Source of the DNA: Enterococcus saigonensis
GTDB taxonomy: Bacteria; Bacillota; Bacilli; Lactobacillales; Enterococcaceae
DNA length: 64,000 nt
Direction: 5' to 3'
NCBI RefSeq assembly: GCF_011397115.1
Contig: NZ_AP022822.1
Span: 1,555,501 to 1,619,500 of the forward strand
The translations under genes and the position numbers were made by a program. A model generated the notes under the pieces. That model worked only from the letters and a program-made list of their open reading frames with translations. It was not told the origin of the DNA and ran no database searches. Shown here piece after piece: positions 55,259-64,000 of this stretch; position 1 is the first letter of the stretch, and every line of letters begins with the position of its first letter.

Positions 55259-55606
55259 GACGTTTTCAGCTAATCGAATCGTCGTATTTAATTCTTCTAC
55301 ATCAAAACCGTCGTCATCAGCAACTTGATAGGCTGCCTTTGTACCAATTTTTTCGGCAAAATTCATTTCAACATCAGGTCGATAAGAAGCCGCAACATTT
55401 CGAACAAAGTGTAAATGTTCAATCTTATTCATTGTTTCTTCAAAAAGATCTTCGTCAAGATATAAGACGACATATTTTAGTTTGCGGGAAACATAATGTA
55501 CTAACCCATAACGTTTCAAATTTTTTAATTGACGCAAGCTATAGACCCAAACAATCAGGCCACGTCTTTGTTTAGGCTTAAACTCAACTGTTGTATCAAC
55601 TTGCAT
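55256..55606 (-). CDS. ylbG: YlbG/DUF2129 family protein
   Basis: A 116-residue cytoplasmic protein with the DUF2129 sequence RRGLIVWVYSLRQLKNLKRY and SRKLKYVVLYLDED. Although the frame is open 36 codons further upstream, ATG 55606 has a GGAGGAAATTGTC site and gives the family's usual N-terminus. It overlaps ylbF by 11 bases. In Bacillus the pair is adjacent; the YlbG function is unknown. Confidence 0.9.
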   Translation of the reverse strand: MQVDTTVEFKPKQRRGLIVWVYSLRQLKNLKRYGLVHYVSRKLKYVVLYLDEDLFEETMNKIEHLHFVRNVAASYRPDVEMNFAEKIGTKAAYQVADDDGFDVEELNTTIRLAENV

Positions 55607-56033
55607 GACAATTTCCTCCACAATCAGACTTACTAGTTTCAAAAAAAGGATTTCCGTATGTGACTTTGACATCTTCAGAAAAAATTTGGGCAACTTGCTG
55701 ACAAATAGCATCAAGTAATGCTTGCAACTGTGTTTCTGCTTGACGGAAATTCGCTACTGTCTCACATAAGTCTAATTCTCTTTTTTTTTGATAGAGTAAT
55801 TTTCTTTTTTCTTTAATTCCAGGAGCATACGAACCGAAGCGGTTTAATTCTTCATAATCTTCTTTTGCTTTTTGAAAAGCTACTTTGCAAGCAATCGCCT
55901 GTTCATCTTGCTCCATATCACTACGTCTTCTTTCGTATTGCTGGAAAATACGACTTTGATAAATTTTACTGCTTAGATTTTCACACAACTGTCCTAAATG
56001 TAGCGTTGTTTCATCGTAAATCACGTTATTCAC
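55596..56033 (-). CDS. ylbF: YlbF/RicF-like protein
   Basis: A 145-residue helical protein of the YlbF/YmcA (Com_YlbF) family, part of the RNase Y specificity complex in Bacillus. The helix core ENLSSKIYQSRIFQQYERR and the C-terminal CGGNCHAS cysteines, which in Bacillus take part in iron-sulphur binding, are present. A second GTG at 56024 is an alternative to the start at 56033. It overlaps the preceding gene by 8 bases. Confidence 0.87.
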   Translation of the reverse strand: MNNVIYDETTLHLGQLCENLSSKIYQSRIFQQYERRRSDMEQDEQAIACKVAFQKAKEDYEELNRFGSYAPGIKEKRKLLYQKKRELDLCETVANFRQAETQLQALLDAICQQVAQIFSEDVKVTYGNPFFETSKSDCGGNCHAS

Positions 56034-57135
56034 TATCCTCGGTTTCTTCTGTATCCTCTAACAAGATTACCATATTGTCTTCGGCAATGCCAACCCCAAC
56101 TTTTTGTTGTCCTTCACTTAAAAAGCGTGTATGCAAGTAGGGATCACTGTAAAAGGACATAATTTGAAACATGGTGTCCATCACGGGACGATAATAAAGC
56201 CCCGTAACAGTTGGCATTTTCATTTTTTTTAATACTTGTTCGAATTCATCGCTGACGACTAAAAAAGGTTGAGGATTTGTAACATCTTTCATTCGTTCAA
56301 ATTGCTTAAATCGTTCCTCATTCAAATATTTTCGTGGATCTTTTAAAAAATCCACTATCATGTCATCTGCTCGACCTTGTAGTGTAAAGTTTGTTGTATA
56401 AGGCGCACGATTTTCAATTTGTCGCAAAACATTCAACAATTCAAAAGCCGACGTTTCCTTTAGACGATTAACTTTATCCCAATCTGTTAACTGTGTTTTA
56501 TAAACTTCTGGTAGTTGACCTTCAATTGAAGTATAAGGTGCTAATTCCAATAACATTTGTTTATCAAGATACGTAATTCCCATTAACTGTGATTTTTTTT
56601 GATTGAAAAAAAGGCTTGCAAACGTATCGTTATTAAAAGCTACCAACGGACGATAGTTCATATCTTCTTCCATTAACTCAAATTGAATCTTTTCACCATT
56701 GTAATCCAATGAAAAATTGGGATATAGCATAGTAACCTTTGTTAAATCGTTCATGGTCATTCCAGATTTAAAAGGTACCGTGTGTTTGTCATCGTTACCT
56801 GCAACTTTCACTGCCGCAATTTTACCATCCCGGATATTAGCTGCAACATAGCTGGTCTTATTCTTAGTCTCATAAGTATTCACACGATAGCCAAAGCCAC
56901 TGTCATAACTAACCAGTGGCTTACCTAAAATATTCGTTAATTCGCTTGAACTTTTACCAATTAAATTCGCATACCCGGAAACTTTAATCGGCTCATATTT
57001 CAAACTTGTCTGACTCACATCTTTGTTTGTCTGATTATTATAGGCAGGGGCTTGACGTGTAAAGAAGACCGGTTGCAGATAGACTATAAAAATTGCCACT
57101 AAAAGCAGCAAGAAAAAGATAAGTCTACGTTTCAC
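56026..57135 (-). CDS. CAP-associated-domain secreted/membrane protein (YlbC-like)
   Basis: A 369-residue protein with an N-terminal membrane segment (LIFFLLLLVAIFIVYLQPVF). A CAP_assoc_N domain follows (about 55-200, IGKSSSELTNILGKPL, SGMTMNDL). The C-terminal CAP-like part (LRQIENRAPYTTNFTLQGRA) is degenerate, as in the Bacillus YlbC homolog. Start is GTG 57135 after a TAGGA site. It links pyc to ylbF in the cluster; its role is not known. Confidence 0.85.
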   Translation of the reverse strand: MKRRLIFFLLLLVAIFIVYLQPVFFTRQAPAYNNQTNKDVSQTSLKYEPIKVSGYANLIGKSSSELTNILGKPLVSYDSGFGYRVNTYETKNKTSYVAANIRDGKIAAVKVAGNDDKHTVPFKSGMTMNDLTKVTMLYPNFSLDYNGEKIQFELMEEDMNYRPLVAFNNDTFASLFFNQKKSQLMGITYLDKQMLLELAPYTSIEGQLPEVYKTQLTDWDKVNRLKETSAFELLNVLRQIENRAPYTTNFTLQGRADDMIVDFLKDPRKYLNEERFKQFERMKDVTNPQPFLVVSDEFEQVLKKMKMPTVTGLYYRPVMDTMFQIMSFYSDPYLHTRFLSEGQQKVGVGIAEDNMVILLEDTEETEDSE

Positions 57136-57150
57136 AGCAAGTCCTACTTT

Positions 57151-60100
57151 CTAACTTTCAGTAATTTCAATTAGCAGATCATCTTGAGCGATGGATTCGC
57201 CACTAGACACGTAAATATGCTTAACCACGCCATCAAACCTGGCCTCAATCGCTGTTTCCATCTTCATGGCTTCAGTAATTAATAAGGTATCGCCCCGCTT
57301 AACTTGTTCGCCTTTTTCCACGAGAACTTCTAAGACAGATCCTGGCATTGTTGCGCCGATTTGCTCTTTGTTAGTCGGCTCTGCTTTTTGTTTAGTTTGC
57401 ACTGCACTGATAATAGATGTATCTTTTACTACTACCTCACGACGTTGTCCATTTAAGTTAAAGAATAAAACACGATTTCCTTCAATGTCTGGTTCCCCGA
57501 TTTCATCTAGTCGAATAATTAAAATTTTGCCCTTTTCAATTTCGACATTGATTGTTTCACCAAGACGCATACCTTGGAAGAAAGTTGGTGTGTCTAAAAC
57601 TGTAATGTCAGCAAACTTTTCATAGGCAGTGCGATAATCAAGAAAAACTTGTGGATACATTAAGTAACTCAATATTTCTGATAATTTTGGTTCATAGCCA
57701 ACTTTTTCTGCTAACTCACGTTTAACTTTTTCAAAGTTGACTGGTTCTGCTAATGATCCAGGACGAACTGTAAAGGCGGGACGACCTTTTAAAATAATCT
57801 TTTGTAATTCAGCTGGAAAACCGCCAACTGGTTGTCCAAGCTCTCCTTGGAAGAAAGTAATTACAGACTCTGGAAAATTATACTCGTCGCCTTTTTCATA
57901 AACATCTTGTTCACTTAAATTATTTTGAACCATAAATAAGGCCATATCCCCCACAACTTTTGAAGAAGGCGTCACCTTGACAATATCCCCAAACATCAAA
58001 TTAACCGTTTGATACATTTCCTTAATTTCATCCCAACGTTCCTCCAACCCAACTGCTTTTGCCTGTTGCTGTAAGTTAGAGTATTGTCCTCCTGGCATTT
58101 CATGTTTATATACTTCTGTTTGAGGCGCGTTTAGACCATTTTCAAAAGGTTTGTAAAACATACGGACATCTTCCCAATAATGATTTAATTGTTGGGCATT
58201 ATCAATATTAATTTTCGGCTGTCTTTCATCTTGATCTAAAGCAAAATATAAGCTATTCATGCTTGGTTGGCTAGTTGAAGAGCTCATTGCGCTAGTAGCA
58301 ACATCCACGATATCAACGCCTGCTTGTGTCGCAGCAGAATACGTAATAATTCCATTGCCACTTGTATCGTGTGTGTGTAAATGAATAGGCAATGAAATAG
58401 TATCTTTTAATTCACTTATTAAACGATAAGCTGCTCGTGGTTTCAACAAGCCTGCCATATCTTTAATGGCAATAATATGAGCACCAGCTTGCTCTAGTTC
58501 TCTAGCCATATTTTTGTAGTATTCTACGTTATATTTTGCTCGACTTGGATCATTTAAGTCTCCAGTGTAACAAATTGCAGCTTCAGCGATTTTTCCATTA
58601 TCTCGGACCGCTTGAATACTTTTTTCCATTTGTGGTAACCAATTTAAACTATCAAAAATTCGAAAAATATCAATTCCTTGCGTAGCAGCTTCTTTGATAA
58701 ATTCTGTAATAACATTATCTGGATAGTTAGAATAGCCAACTGCGTTTGAACCTCTAAATAGCATTTGAAATAATGTATTTGGCATTAATTTTCGTAACGT
58801 TTGTAGACGTACCCAAGGGTCTTCATTTAAGAAACGGTAAGCAACATCAAAAGTTGCGCCACCCCACATCTCTGTAGAAAATAGTTGTGGCAAAGCCTTT
58901 TCGGTTTTTAAAGCAATTTTTTCAAAATCATGCGTTCTCACACGTGTTGCCAATAAACTTTGGTGAGCATCGCGAAATGTTGTATCTGTTAGTAAGAGTT
59001 GGTTTTGTGCTTTAACCCATGCTACCACTGCATCAGCACCTTTATCATCTAAGATATTTTTAGCTGTTACAATGTCTTTTTCAGATTCAATTAATTTATG
59101 GGGTAATCTAGCTTCACCATAATATTTCTTTTTACTCTTCTCAATACCGGGAAATCCATTAATGGTAATTTCACTAATATACTTCATTGTTTTATTTCCA
59201 CGATCTCTAGTAGATGGGAAAACAAACAGTGTAGGAGTATTGTCAATGAATGTTGTTTTTGCATCCCCGCTTTGAAATTCAGGGTGGTTGATGACATTAG
59301 TCATAAACGGTATATTCGTTTTCACGCCACGAATTCGAAATTCTCGCAGACAACGTTGCATTTTTTGAATTGCTTGTTCAAAAGTACTTGCATGAGTACA
59401 CACTTTAACTAACAATGAGTCAAAATAAGGAGTAACGACAGCCCCTGCATAGGCATTTCCAACATCCAACCGCACACCAAAACCACCGGGTGAACGATAC
59501 GTGTCGATTTTACCTGTATCTGGCATAAAATTATTAACAGGATCTTCTGTAGTAATTCGACATTGGATTGCCGCACCTTTATAAGTAATTTCGTCTTGTT
59601 TTGGGATACCGATTTCCGCATGCAAATCTTTACCTTCAGCAATTAAAATCTGAGACGTAACAATATCAATGTCAGTAATCATTTCCGTAATTGTATGTTC
59701 TACTTGAACGCGAGGGTTTACTTCAATAAAATAAAATTGATCTTCCTCAACCAAAAATTCCACCGTACCAGCATTAATATAGCCAACATGTTTCATCAAT
59801 TTCACGGCTGCTTGACAAATTTCTTTGCGTTGCACATCGTTTAAAGAAACACAGGGGGCCACTTCAACTACTTTTTGGTGACGGCGCTGAACGGAACAAT
59901 CTCGTTCAAATAAATGAACTATATTGCCATGACTGTCACCCAAAATTTGAACCTCAATGTGTTTAGGATTACCAATATATTTTTCTACATAGACTTCATC
60001 ACTGCCAAAAGCGGCTTTTGCCTCACTCTTTGCCCGCTCATAACCATCTTTTGCTTCTTTTTCGTCATGTGCTACTCGCATACCACGACCACCACCGCCC

Positions 60101-60582
60101 AAAGCGGCTTTAATCATAATCGGATAGCCATGGGTATTTGCAAAGGCTAATACTTCATTAATTGTGGCTACTGGTCCATTCGTCCCAGGGATTGATTGAA
60201 TTCCTGCAGCAATGGCTGCTTCTTTGGCTTTAATTTTATCACCAAAAATATCAAGATGGTGAATACTTGGCCCAATGAACACCAATCCTTCTTCAGCACA
60301 ACGTTTGGCAAAAGCCAAATTTTCAGAAAGAAAACCATAACCTGGGTGAATTCCTTCCGCACCGGATTCTTTTGCAATTCGAATAATATCCTCAATATCC
60401 AAATACGCATCGATTGGTTTTTTCCCCTTGCCAACTAAATAAGCTTCATCAGCTTTAAATCGATGAACAGAGTATTCATCTTCGGCAGCATAAATACCCA
60501 CCGTCCCTATTTGTAACTCTGAACAAGCACGAAAAACACGAATAGCAATTTCACCACGGTTAGCAACGAGAATTTTTTTCAT
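57151..60582 (-). CDS. pyc: Pyruvate carboxylase
   Basis: A 1143-residue single-chain biotin enzyme that makes oxaloacetate from pyruvate and bicarbonate. Domains in order: biotin carboxylase (1-450, ATP-grasp loop KAALGGGGRGMRVAHDE), carboxyltransferase (about 530-810, LLTDTTFRDAHQSLLATRVR and HIIAIKDMAGLLKPRA), a PC tetramerisation region, and the biotinyl domain with LLITEAMKMETAI near the end. ATG 60582 has AGGAG at 7 bases; a TTG one codon earlier is less likely. It follows ftsW. An anaplerotic role for aspartate and glutamate synthesis is expected. Confidence 0.97.
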   Translation of the reverse strand: MKKILVANRGEIAIRVFRACSELQIGTVGIYAAEDEYSVHRFKADEAYLVGKGKKPIDAYLDIEDIIRIAKESGAEGIHPGYGFLSENLAFAKRCAEEGLVFIGPSIHHLDIFGDKIKAKEAAIAAGIQSIPGTNGPVATINEVLAFANTHGYPIMIKAALGGGGRGMRVAHDEKEAKDGYERAKSEAKAAFGSDEVYVEKYIGNPKHIEVQILGDSHGNIVHLFERDCSVQRRHQKVVEVAPCVSLNDVQRKEICQAAVKLMKHVGYINAGTVEFLVEEDQFYFIEVNPRVQVEHTITEMITDIDIVTSQILIAEGKDLHAEIGIPKQDEITYKGAAIQCRITTEDPVNNFMPDTGKIDTYRSPGGFGVRLDVGNAYAGAVVTPYFDSLLVKVCTHASTFEQAIQKMQRCLREFRIRGVKTNIPFMTNVINHPEFQSGDAKTTFIDNTPTLFVFPSTRDRGNKTMKYISEITINGFPGIEKSKKKYYGEARLPHKLIESEKDIVTAKNILDDKGADAVVAWVKAQNQLLLTDTTFRDAHQSLLATRVRTHDFEKIALKTEKALPQLFSTEMWGGATFDVAYRFLNEDPWVRLQTLRKLMPNTLFQMLFRGSNAVGYSNYPDNVITEFIKEAATQGIDIFRIFDSLNWLPQMEKSIQAVRDNGKIAEAAICYTGDLNDPSRAKYNVEYYKNMARELEQAGAHIIAIKDMAGLLKPRAAYRLISELKDTISLPIHLHTHDTSGNGIITYSAATQAGVDIVDVATSAMSSSTSQPSMNSLYFALDQDERQPKINIDNAQQLNHYWEDVRMFYKPFENGLNAPQTEVYKHEMPGGQYSNLQQQAKAVGLEERWDEIKEMYQTVNLMFGDIVKVTPSSKVVGDMALFMVQNNLSEQDVYEKGDEYNFPESVITFFQGELGQPVGGFPAELQKIILKGRPAFTVRPGSLAEPVNFEKVKRELAEKVGYEPKLSEILSYLMYPQVFLDYRTAYEKFADITVLDTPTFFQGMRLGETINVEIEKGKILIIRLDEIGEPDIEGNRVLFFNLNGQRREVVVKDTSIISAVQTKQKAEPTNKEQIGATMPGSVLEVLVEKGEQVKRGDTLLITEAMKMETAIEARFDGVVKHIYVSSGESIAQDDLLIEITES

Positions 60583-60632
60583 CAAACCACTCCTTGAGAT
60601 TTAATCTATTGTTAGCTAAACATTAGCTGAAC

Positions 60633-61838
60633 TCATTTTTTGGTTGGAATAGACTTTCTTTTTGATGTTCGATTATTTGTTGAGATACCATACTGCTTCT
60701 TTTTTTCGTCAGCGCTAATATTTAAAGCAAAACCTATACAAATCGAAAGCATTAAAAGCGAGGAGCCCCCTTGACTTAAAAATGGGAACGTAATACCAGT
60801 CAAAGGAATGATTCCAGTAATCCCACCCAAATTAACAAATACTTGAATCAAAAATAGTGACCCAATTCCAATACACATCATGGAGTTAAAAGCATCTGTT
60901 GAGCGAATTCCCACAAGAAAAATTCGAGCAATCATATAAAACAATAATGCTAAAACCAATAATGCTACAATCAAACCTAATTCTTCAATTACAATTGCAA
61001 AAATGTAATCGGTATGGGCGAACTTCAAAAAGCCTTTTTTCTGAATGCTATTGCCTAAACCGCGACCAAAAAGACCGCCATTATAGATTGCGTAATAACC
61101 ATTCACCATTTGATGCCCCAAATTGAACTCATCTTTAAAGGGATTTTGATAAATTGCAAAACGACTATACACATGGGCCGGAATTAAACTCCCTTTTGTC
61201 AGATTGATTAACTGAATAACCCCAAAAGAGCCTACTACACCTGCAATCCCTAAAACTAACGTGTATAAATAGTTAATTCCGCTAGCCATAATGACAGAAA
61301 AAGCAATCAAGGTAATGACAGCCGCATTCCCAAAGTCAGGCAATAAGGCAATTAAAAGTAAACCAAAGATGACATAAACTAACGGTCGAAAAACCGTATT
61401 AAAAAAAGGTTTGCCTTGTATGGTTTTTTGGCGGGTTGAAAGTTTCAAAGCTAAAAACCAAATCGTCGTAATCTTAAAAAATTCCGCAGGTTGAATATTA
61501 ACCGGACCAAAAGATAACCAACCTTTAGCACCATTAACTTCTTGACCAATTACCAAAACGACTAAAAGTAATACAATAACAATAATCATCGCCATAGAGG
61601 CAAAAGCCTTATTGCGAATAACATCAGTTTTCATCTTATAAATAAAACTGATAGCCACCAAACTTAAAAGCCAAAAAACAGCTTGGTTAATGACTGAACT
61701 CATAAAATTCTGACCTTGTTCAACTAAAAGATAGGAAGTTGAACTAAATACCATCACCAATCCTAATACACATAAAATTAAATAAGGAATTAGAATACTA
61801 TAATCCAAAAGGTGTCTTTTTTTTATCTTTTGTGGCAA
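60633..61838 (-). CDS. ftsW: SEDS peptidoglycan polymerase FtsW
   Basis: A 401-residue polytopic glycosyltransferase of division-site wall synthesis. The SEDS signatures are GAKGWLSFGPVNIQPAEFFK, RFAIYQNPFKDEFNLGHQ and GLIVALLVLALL, then GITFPFLSQGGSSLL. Start is TTG 61838, 8 bases after GGAGG. The next gene upstream is ylaN, only 3 bases away, so the two are cotranscribed. Confidence 0.95.
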   Translation of the reverse strand: MPQKIKKRHLLDYSILIPYLILCVLGLVMVFSSTSYLLVEQGQNFMSSVINQAVFWLLSLVAISFIYKMKTDVIRNKAFASMAMIIVIVLLLVVLVIGQEVNGAKGWLSFGPVNIQPAEFFKITTIWFLALKLSTRQKTIQGKPFFNTVFRPLVYVIFGLLLIALLPDFGNAAVITLIAFSVIMASGINYLYTLVLGIAGVVGSFGVIQLINLTKGSLIPAHVYSRFAIYQNPFKDEFNLGHQMVNGYYAIYNGGLFGRGLGNSIQKKGFLKFAHTDYIFAIVIEELGLIVALLVLALLFYMIARIFLVGIRSTDAFNSMMCIGIGSLFLIQVFVNLGGITGIIPLTGITFPFLSQGGSSLLMLSICIGFALNISADEKKKQYGISTNNRTSKRKSIPTKK

Positions 61839-61841
61839 GGC

Positions 61842-62132
61842 TTACGCCTCCTTGTTCGTCTTTTGATCTTCATAAACCTCAGAATATAAGCGGTTTAATT
61901 CTCTTTCCAAATCGCTTAACAATTGATGTCCTTCATCATTTTTTATGATGCCTAGACGCACTGCAAAGGTTACCTGACGAGACAAGCCGTACATTTGTGT
62001 ATCAACAACTTCCTCAAAAGCCTTACATTGAGAAATACATAAACTATTTTTTTGATTGCGAATTAATTTTTTAATGCGGTCGGCATCTTGCATCAATAAT
62101 TCCAAAGCAAATTCATGAGAAATTGAATCCAT
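61842..62132 (-). CDS. ylaN: YlaN family protein (DUF1507)
   Basis: A 96-residue helical protein (MDSISHEFALELLMQDADRI, then QVTFAVRLGIIKNDEGHQLL) matching the short YlaN family, linked in Bacillus and Staphylococcus to iron homeostasis through Fur. It heads the ylaN-ftsW-pyc group and has an extended -10 promoter. Confidence 0.94.
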   Translation of the reverse strand: MDSISHEFALELLMQDADRIKKLIRNQKNSLCISQCKAFEEVVDTQMYGLSRQVTFAVRLGIIKNDEGHQLLSDLERELNRLYSEVYEDQKTNKEA

Positions 62133-62164
62133 CTCTAATCCAACCTTTCTTTCTTAGTTTCATT

Positions 62165-62174
62165 ATTATAGCAT
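62165..62174 (-). promoter_or_regulatory. Extended -10 promoter of ylaN
   Basis: Minus strand: TATGCTATAAT with the TGN extension. A clear -35 is not found, which is normal for extended -10 promoters. Confidence 0.5.
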
Positions 62175-62402
62175 AATCGCCTATTGATTGGGACAAAATA
62201 CTGGAAAGCTTCGTAAAACTTTCAAGAAAGTCAGAATAAACCCGAACATTTTATTAAAAATTACCTTTTACCGTTTATACAACCACATACCGTGAAACAC
62301 GGGCGACTTGTGAAACAAAAAACAGGATAATGAAACTGATAATAAAATAATATACGCAAAAATATTGTTAGATTAGCTTTTAGTTAAAAAAACTTTTCCA
62401 CA

Positions 62403-62440
62403 AAAAAACCAAACCTTATAAAAAGGTTTGGCCAAAAAAA
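62403..62440 (-). terminator. Terminator after typA
   Basis: Minus strand stem CCAAACCTT/AAGGTTTGG followed by TTTTTTTG. Confidence 0.85.
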
Positions 62441-64000
62441 TTATTTATCTGCAGTTTTTTTCTTTTTCGCTGCTTTTTCACGTTCGTTTTTATTTAAAAT
62501 CTGTTTACGCAAACGAATGCTTTCTGGGGTTACTTCACAATATTCATCATCATTTAGAAACTCTAAAGACTCTTCTAATGTTAAAATACGTGGTTTTTTG
62601 ATAACAGAAGTCTGATCTTTAGTAGCAGAACGAACATTTGTCATTTGTTTTGCTTTAACGATATTAACCGCTAAATCATTATCTCGGGAATTTTCGCCAA
62701 CAATCATTCCTTCGTATACTTCCGTACCAGGTTCAACAAAAACAGTCCCGCGTTCTTCAACTGACATAATAGAGTAAGTTGTAGCTTTCCCATTTTCCAT
62801 TGAAACTAATGCACCGTGATGACGACCACCGATTGTCCCTTGAATCATTGGCAAATATTGATCAAACGTATGGTTCATAATCCCATATCCGCGAGTCATG
62901 GACAAGAATTCCGTTGTAAAACCAATCAATCCACGTGCTGGAGCTAAAAAGACTAAACGAATTTGACCATTACCGACATGAATCATGTCTTGCATTTCTG
63001 CTTTTCGTTGACCCAATGCTTCAATCACAGAACCCATGTATTCTTCTGGCGTATCAATTTGTACGCGTTCAAACGGTTCACATTTTACTCCATCAACAAT
63101 TCGTTCAATAACTTCCGGACGAGATACTTGCAACTCATAACCTTCACGACGCATATTTTCTATCAAAATAGACAAATGCAATTCCCCACGACCAGAAACA
63201 GTCCAAGCATCTGGTGCAATTGGATCTACCCGTAAAGAAACGTCCGTTTGTAATTGAGACATTAAACGCTCTTCAATTTTACGAGCTGTTACCCATTTTC
63301 CTTCGCGACCAGCAAATGGTGAATTATTCACTAAGAAAGTCATTTGTAAAGTTGGTTCATCAATATGCAAGATTGGTAGCGCATCTTGGTGTTCAACAGG
63401 TGTTACTGTTTCACCAACGAAGATATCTTCCATACCAGAAACTGCAATTAAATCGCCAGCTTTTGCTTCTTTAATTTCCAACCGTTTTAAACCGAAGAAA
63501 CCAAATAATTTGGTAACACGGAAGTTTTTAATTGTACCATCTAATTTAATTAAAGATACTTGGTCACCTACAGCAATTTTACCGCGGAAGACACGACCGA
63601 TTCCGATACGACCAACGTAGTCGTTATAATCAAGTAACGATACTTGGAACTGTAATGGTTCATCACTGTTATCAATTGGAGCTGGAATGTGTTCAATAAT
63701 GGTGTCAAAAATTGGTGACATTGTATGTTCTTGCTGGCTCGGATCATCAGATAAACTAGAAGTTCCATTTACAGCAGAAGCATAGATTACTGGAAACTCT
63801 AATTGGTCTTCATCCGCACCTAATTCAATAAATAATTCTAAGACTTCATCAACAACCTCTGCCGGACGAGCAGAATCTTTATCAATTTTGTTCACAACTA
63901 CAATTGGTGTCAAGTGTTGCTCTAAAGCTTTTTTCAACACAAAACGTGTTTGGGGCATGGTACCTTCGTATGCATCAACAACTAAAACAACACCGTCAAC
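62441..64000 (-). CDS. typA: Translational GTPase TypA/BipA (5' end outside window)
   Basis: The visible 519 codons are the C-terminal five-sixths of TypA. At the right-hand edge the frame begins VDGVVLVVDAYEGTMPQTRF, i.e. the end of the G3 region. G4 follows as VVVNKIDKDSARP, with the beta-barrel domain 2, the TypA-specific ARGLIGFTTEFLSMTRGYG region and a C-terminal basic tail. The G1/P-loop lies outside the window. TypA helps ribosome assembly and stress growth. It is followed by a strong terminator and then the ylaN operon. Confidence 0.97.
   Translation of the reverse strand, partial: VDGVVLVVDAYEGTMPQTRFVLKKALEQHLTPIVVVNKIDKDSARPAEVVDEVLELFIELGADEDQLEFPVIYASAVNGTSSLSDDPSQQEHTMSPIFDTIIEHIPAPIDNSDEPLQFQVSLLDYNDYVGRIGIGRVFRGKIAVGDQVSLIKLDGTIKNFRVTKLFGFFGLKRLEIKEAKAGDLIAVSGMEDIFVGETVTPVEHQDALPILHIDEPTLQMTFLVNNSPFAGREGKWVTARKIEERLMSQLQTDVSLRVDPIAPDAWTVSGRGELHLSILIENMRREGYELQVSRPEVIERIVDGVKCEPFERVQIDTPEEYMGSVIEALGQRKAEMQDMIHVGNGQIRLVFLAPARGLIGFTTEFLSMTRGYGIMNHTFDQYLPMIQGTIGGRHHGALVSMENGKATTYSIMSVEERGTVFVEPGTEVYEGMIVGENSRDNDLAVNIVKAKQMTNVRSATKDQTSVIKKPRILTLEESLEFLNDDEYCEVTPESIRLRKQILNKNEREKAAKKKKTADK

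Larger units (their letters stand above)
62133..62440. other. Intergenic region with ylaN promoter and typA terminator
   Basis: No gene is visible. An extended -10 promoter faces ylaN, and a terminator lies at the end of typA. The middle part (62200-62400) shows nothing identifiable. Confidence 0.6.

Overview
This is an AT-rich, low-GC Gram-positive chromosome segment. Gene content and order fit Lactobacillales, most likely Enterococcaceae (Enterococcus or a close relative). The evidence is the typA-ylaN-ftsW-pyc-ylbC-ylbF-ylbG-rsmD-coaD-sepM run, polA-mutM-coaE, nrdR-dnaB-dnaI, trmK-nif3-pepT, strong AGGAGG ribosome sites, and LPXTG-anchored pilus proteins. Almost every gene lies on the minus strand. 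The genus is inferred from gene order only; no rRNA or tRNA gene is visible.

Region 1 (1-15.4 kb) is accessory. It starts with a MerR regulator cut by the window edge and an MFS exporter. Then come a beta-glucoside PTS/6-phospho-beta-glucosidase pair with a LysR regulator, and a 3' remnant of 6-phosphogluconate dehydrogenase. The rest is a redox cluster: two aldo/keto reductases, a RibD-like reductase, two tandem flavodoxin lipoproteins, a histidine phosphatase and a MerR-controlled quinone oxidoreductase, ending in a decayed SDR/MerR pair. A striking feature is a set of promoters with the long 19-bp spacer typical of MerR regulation. Four share a TAGAGT-N2-ACTCTA dyad; others carry different dyads beside their own MerR genes.

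Region 2 (15.4-18.3 kb) is the scar of a conjugative element. A Tn916-family TcpC (Orf13) gene is joined by deletion to a TQXA thioester adhesin gene, behind a multiply frameshifted XRE regulator.

Region 3 (18.4-30.2 kb) holds lepA, an Eis-like acetyltransferase, and clpB with a CtsR-type box on its promoter. A small unknown gene follows, then a two-gene pilus operon (large Cna_B adhesin and YPK-motif pilin) with no sortase gene beside it.

Region 4 (30.5-64 kb) is conserved core: a membrane flippase-like protein, pepT, nif3, trmK, primosome genes, nrdR, coaE, mutM, polA, a BI-1 family protein, murC, sprT and tex. A MacAB-type ABC system on the plus strand and the coaD/pyc/ftsW/typA stretch complete it. 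Terminator hairpins delimit most operons.
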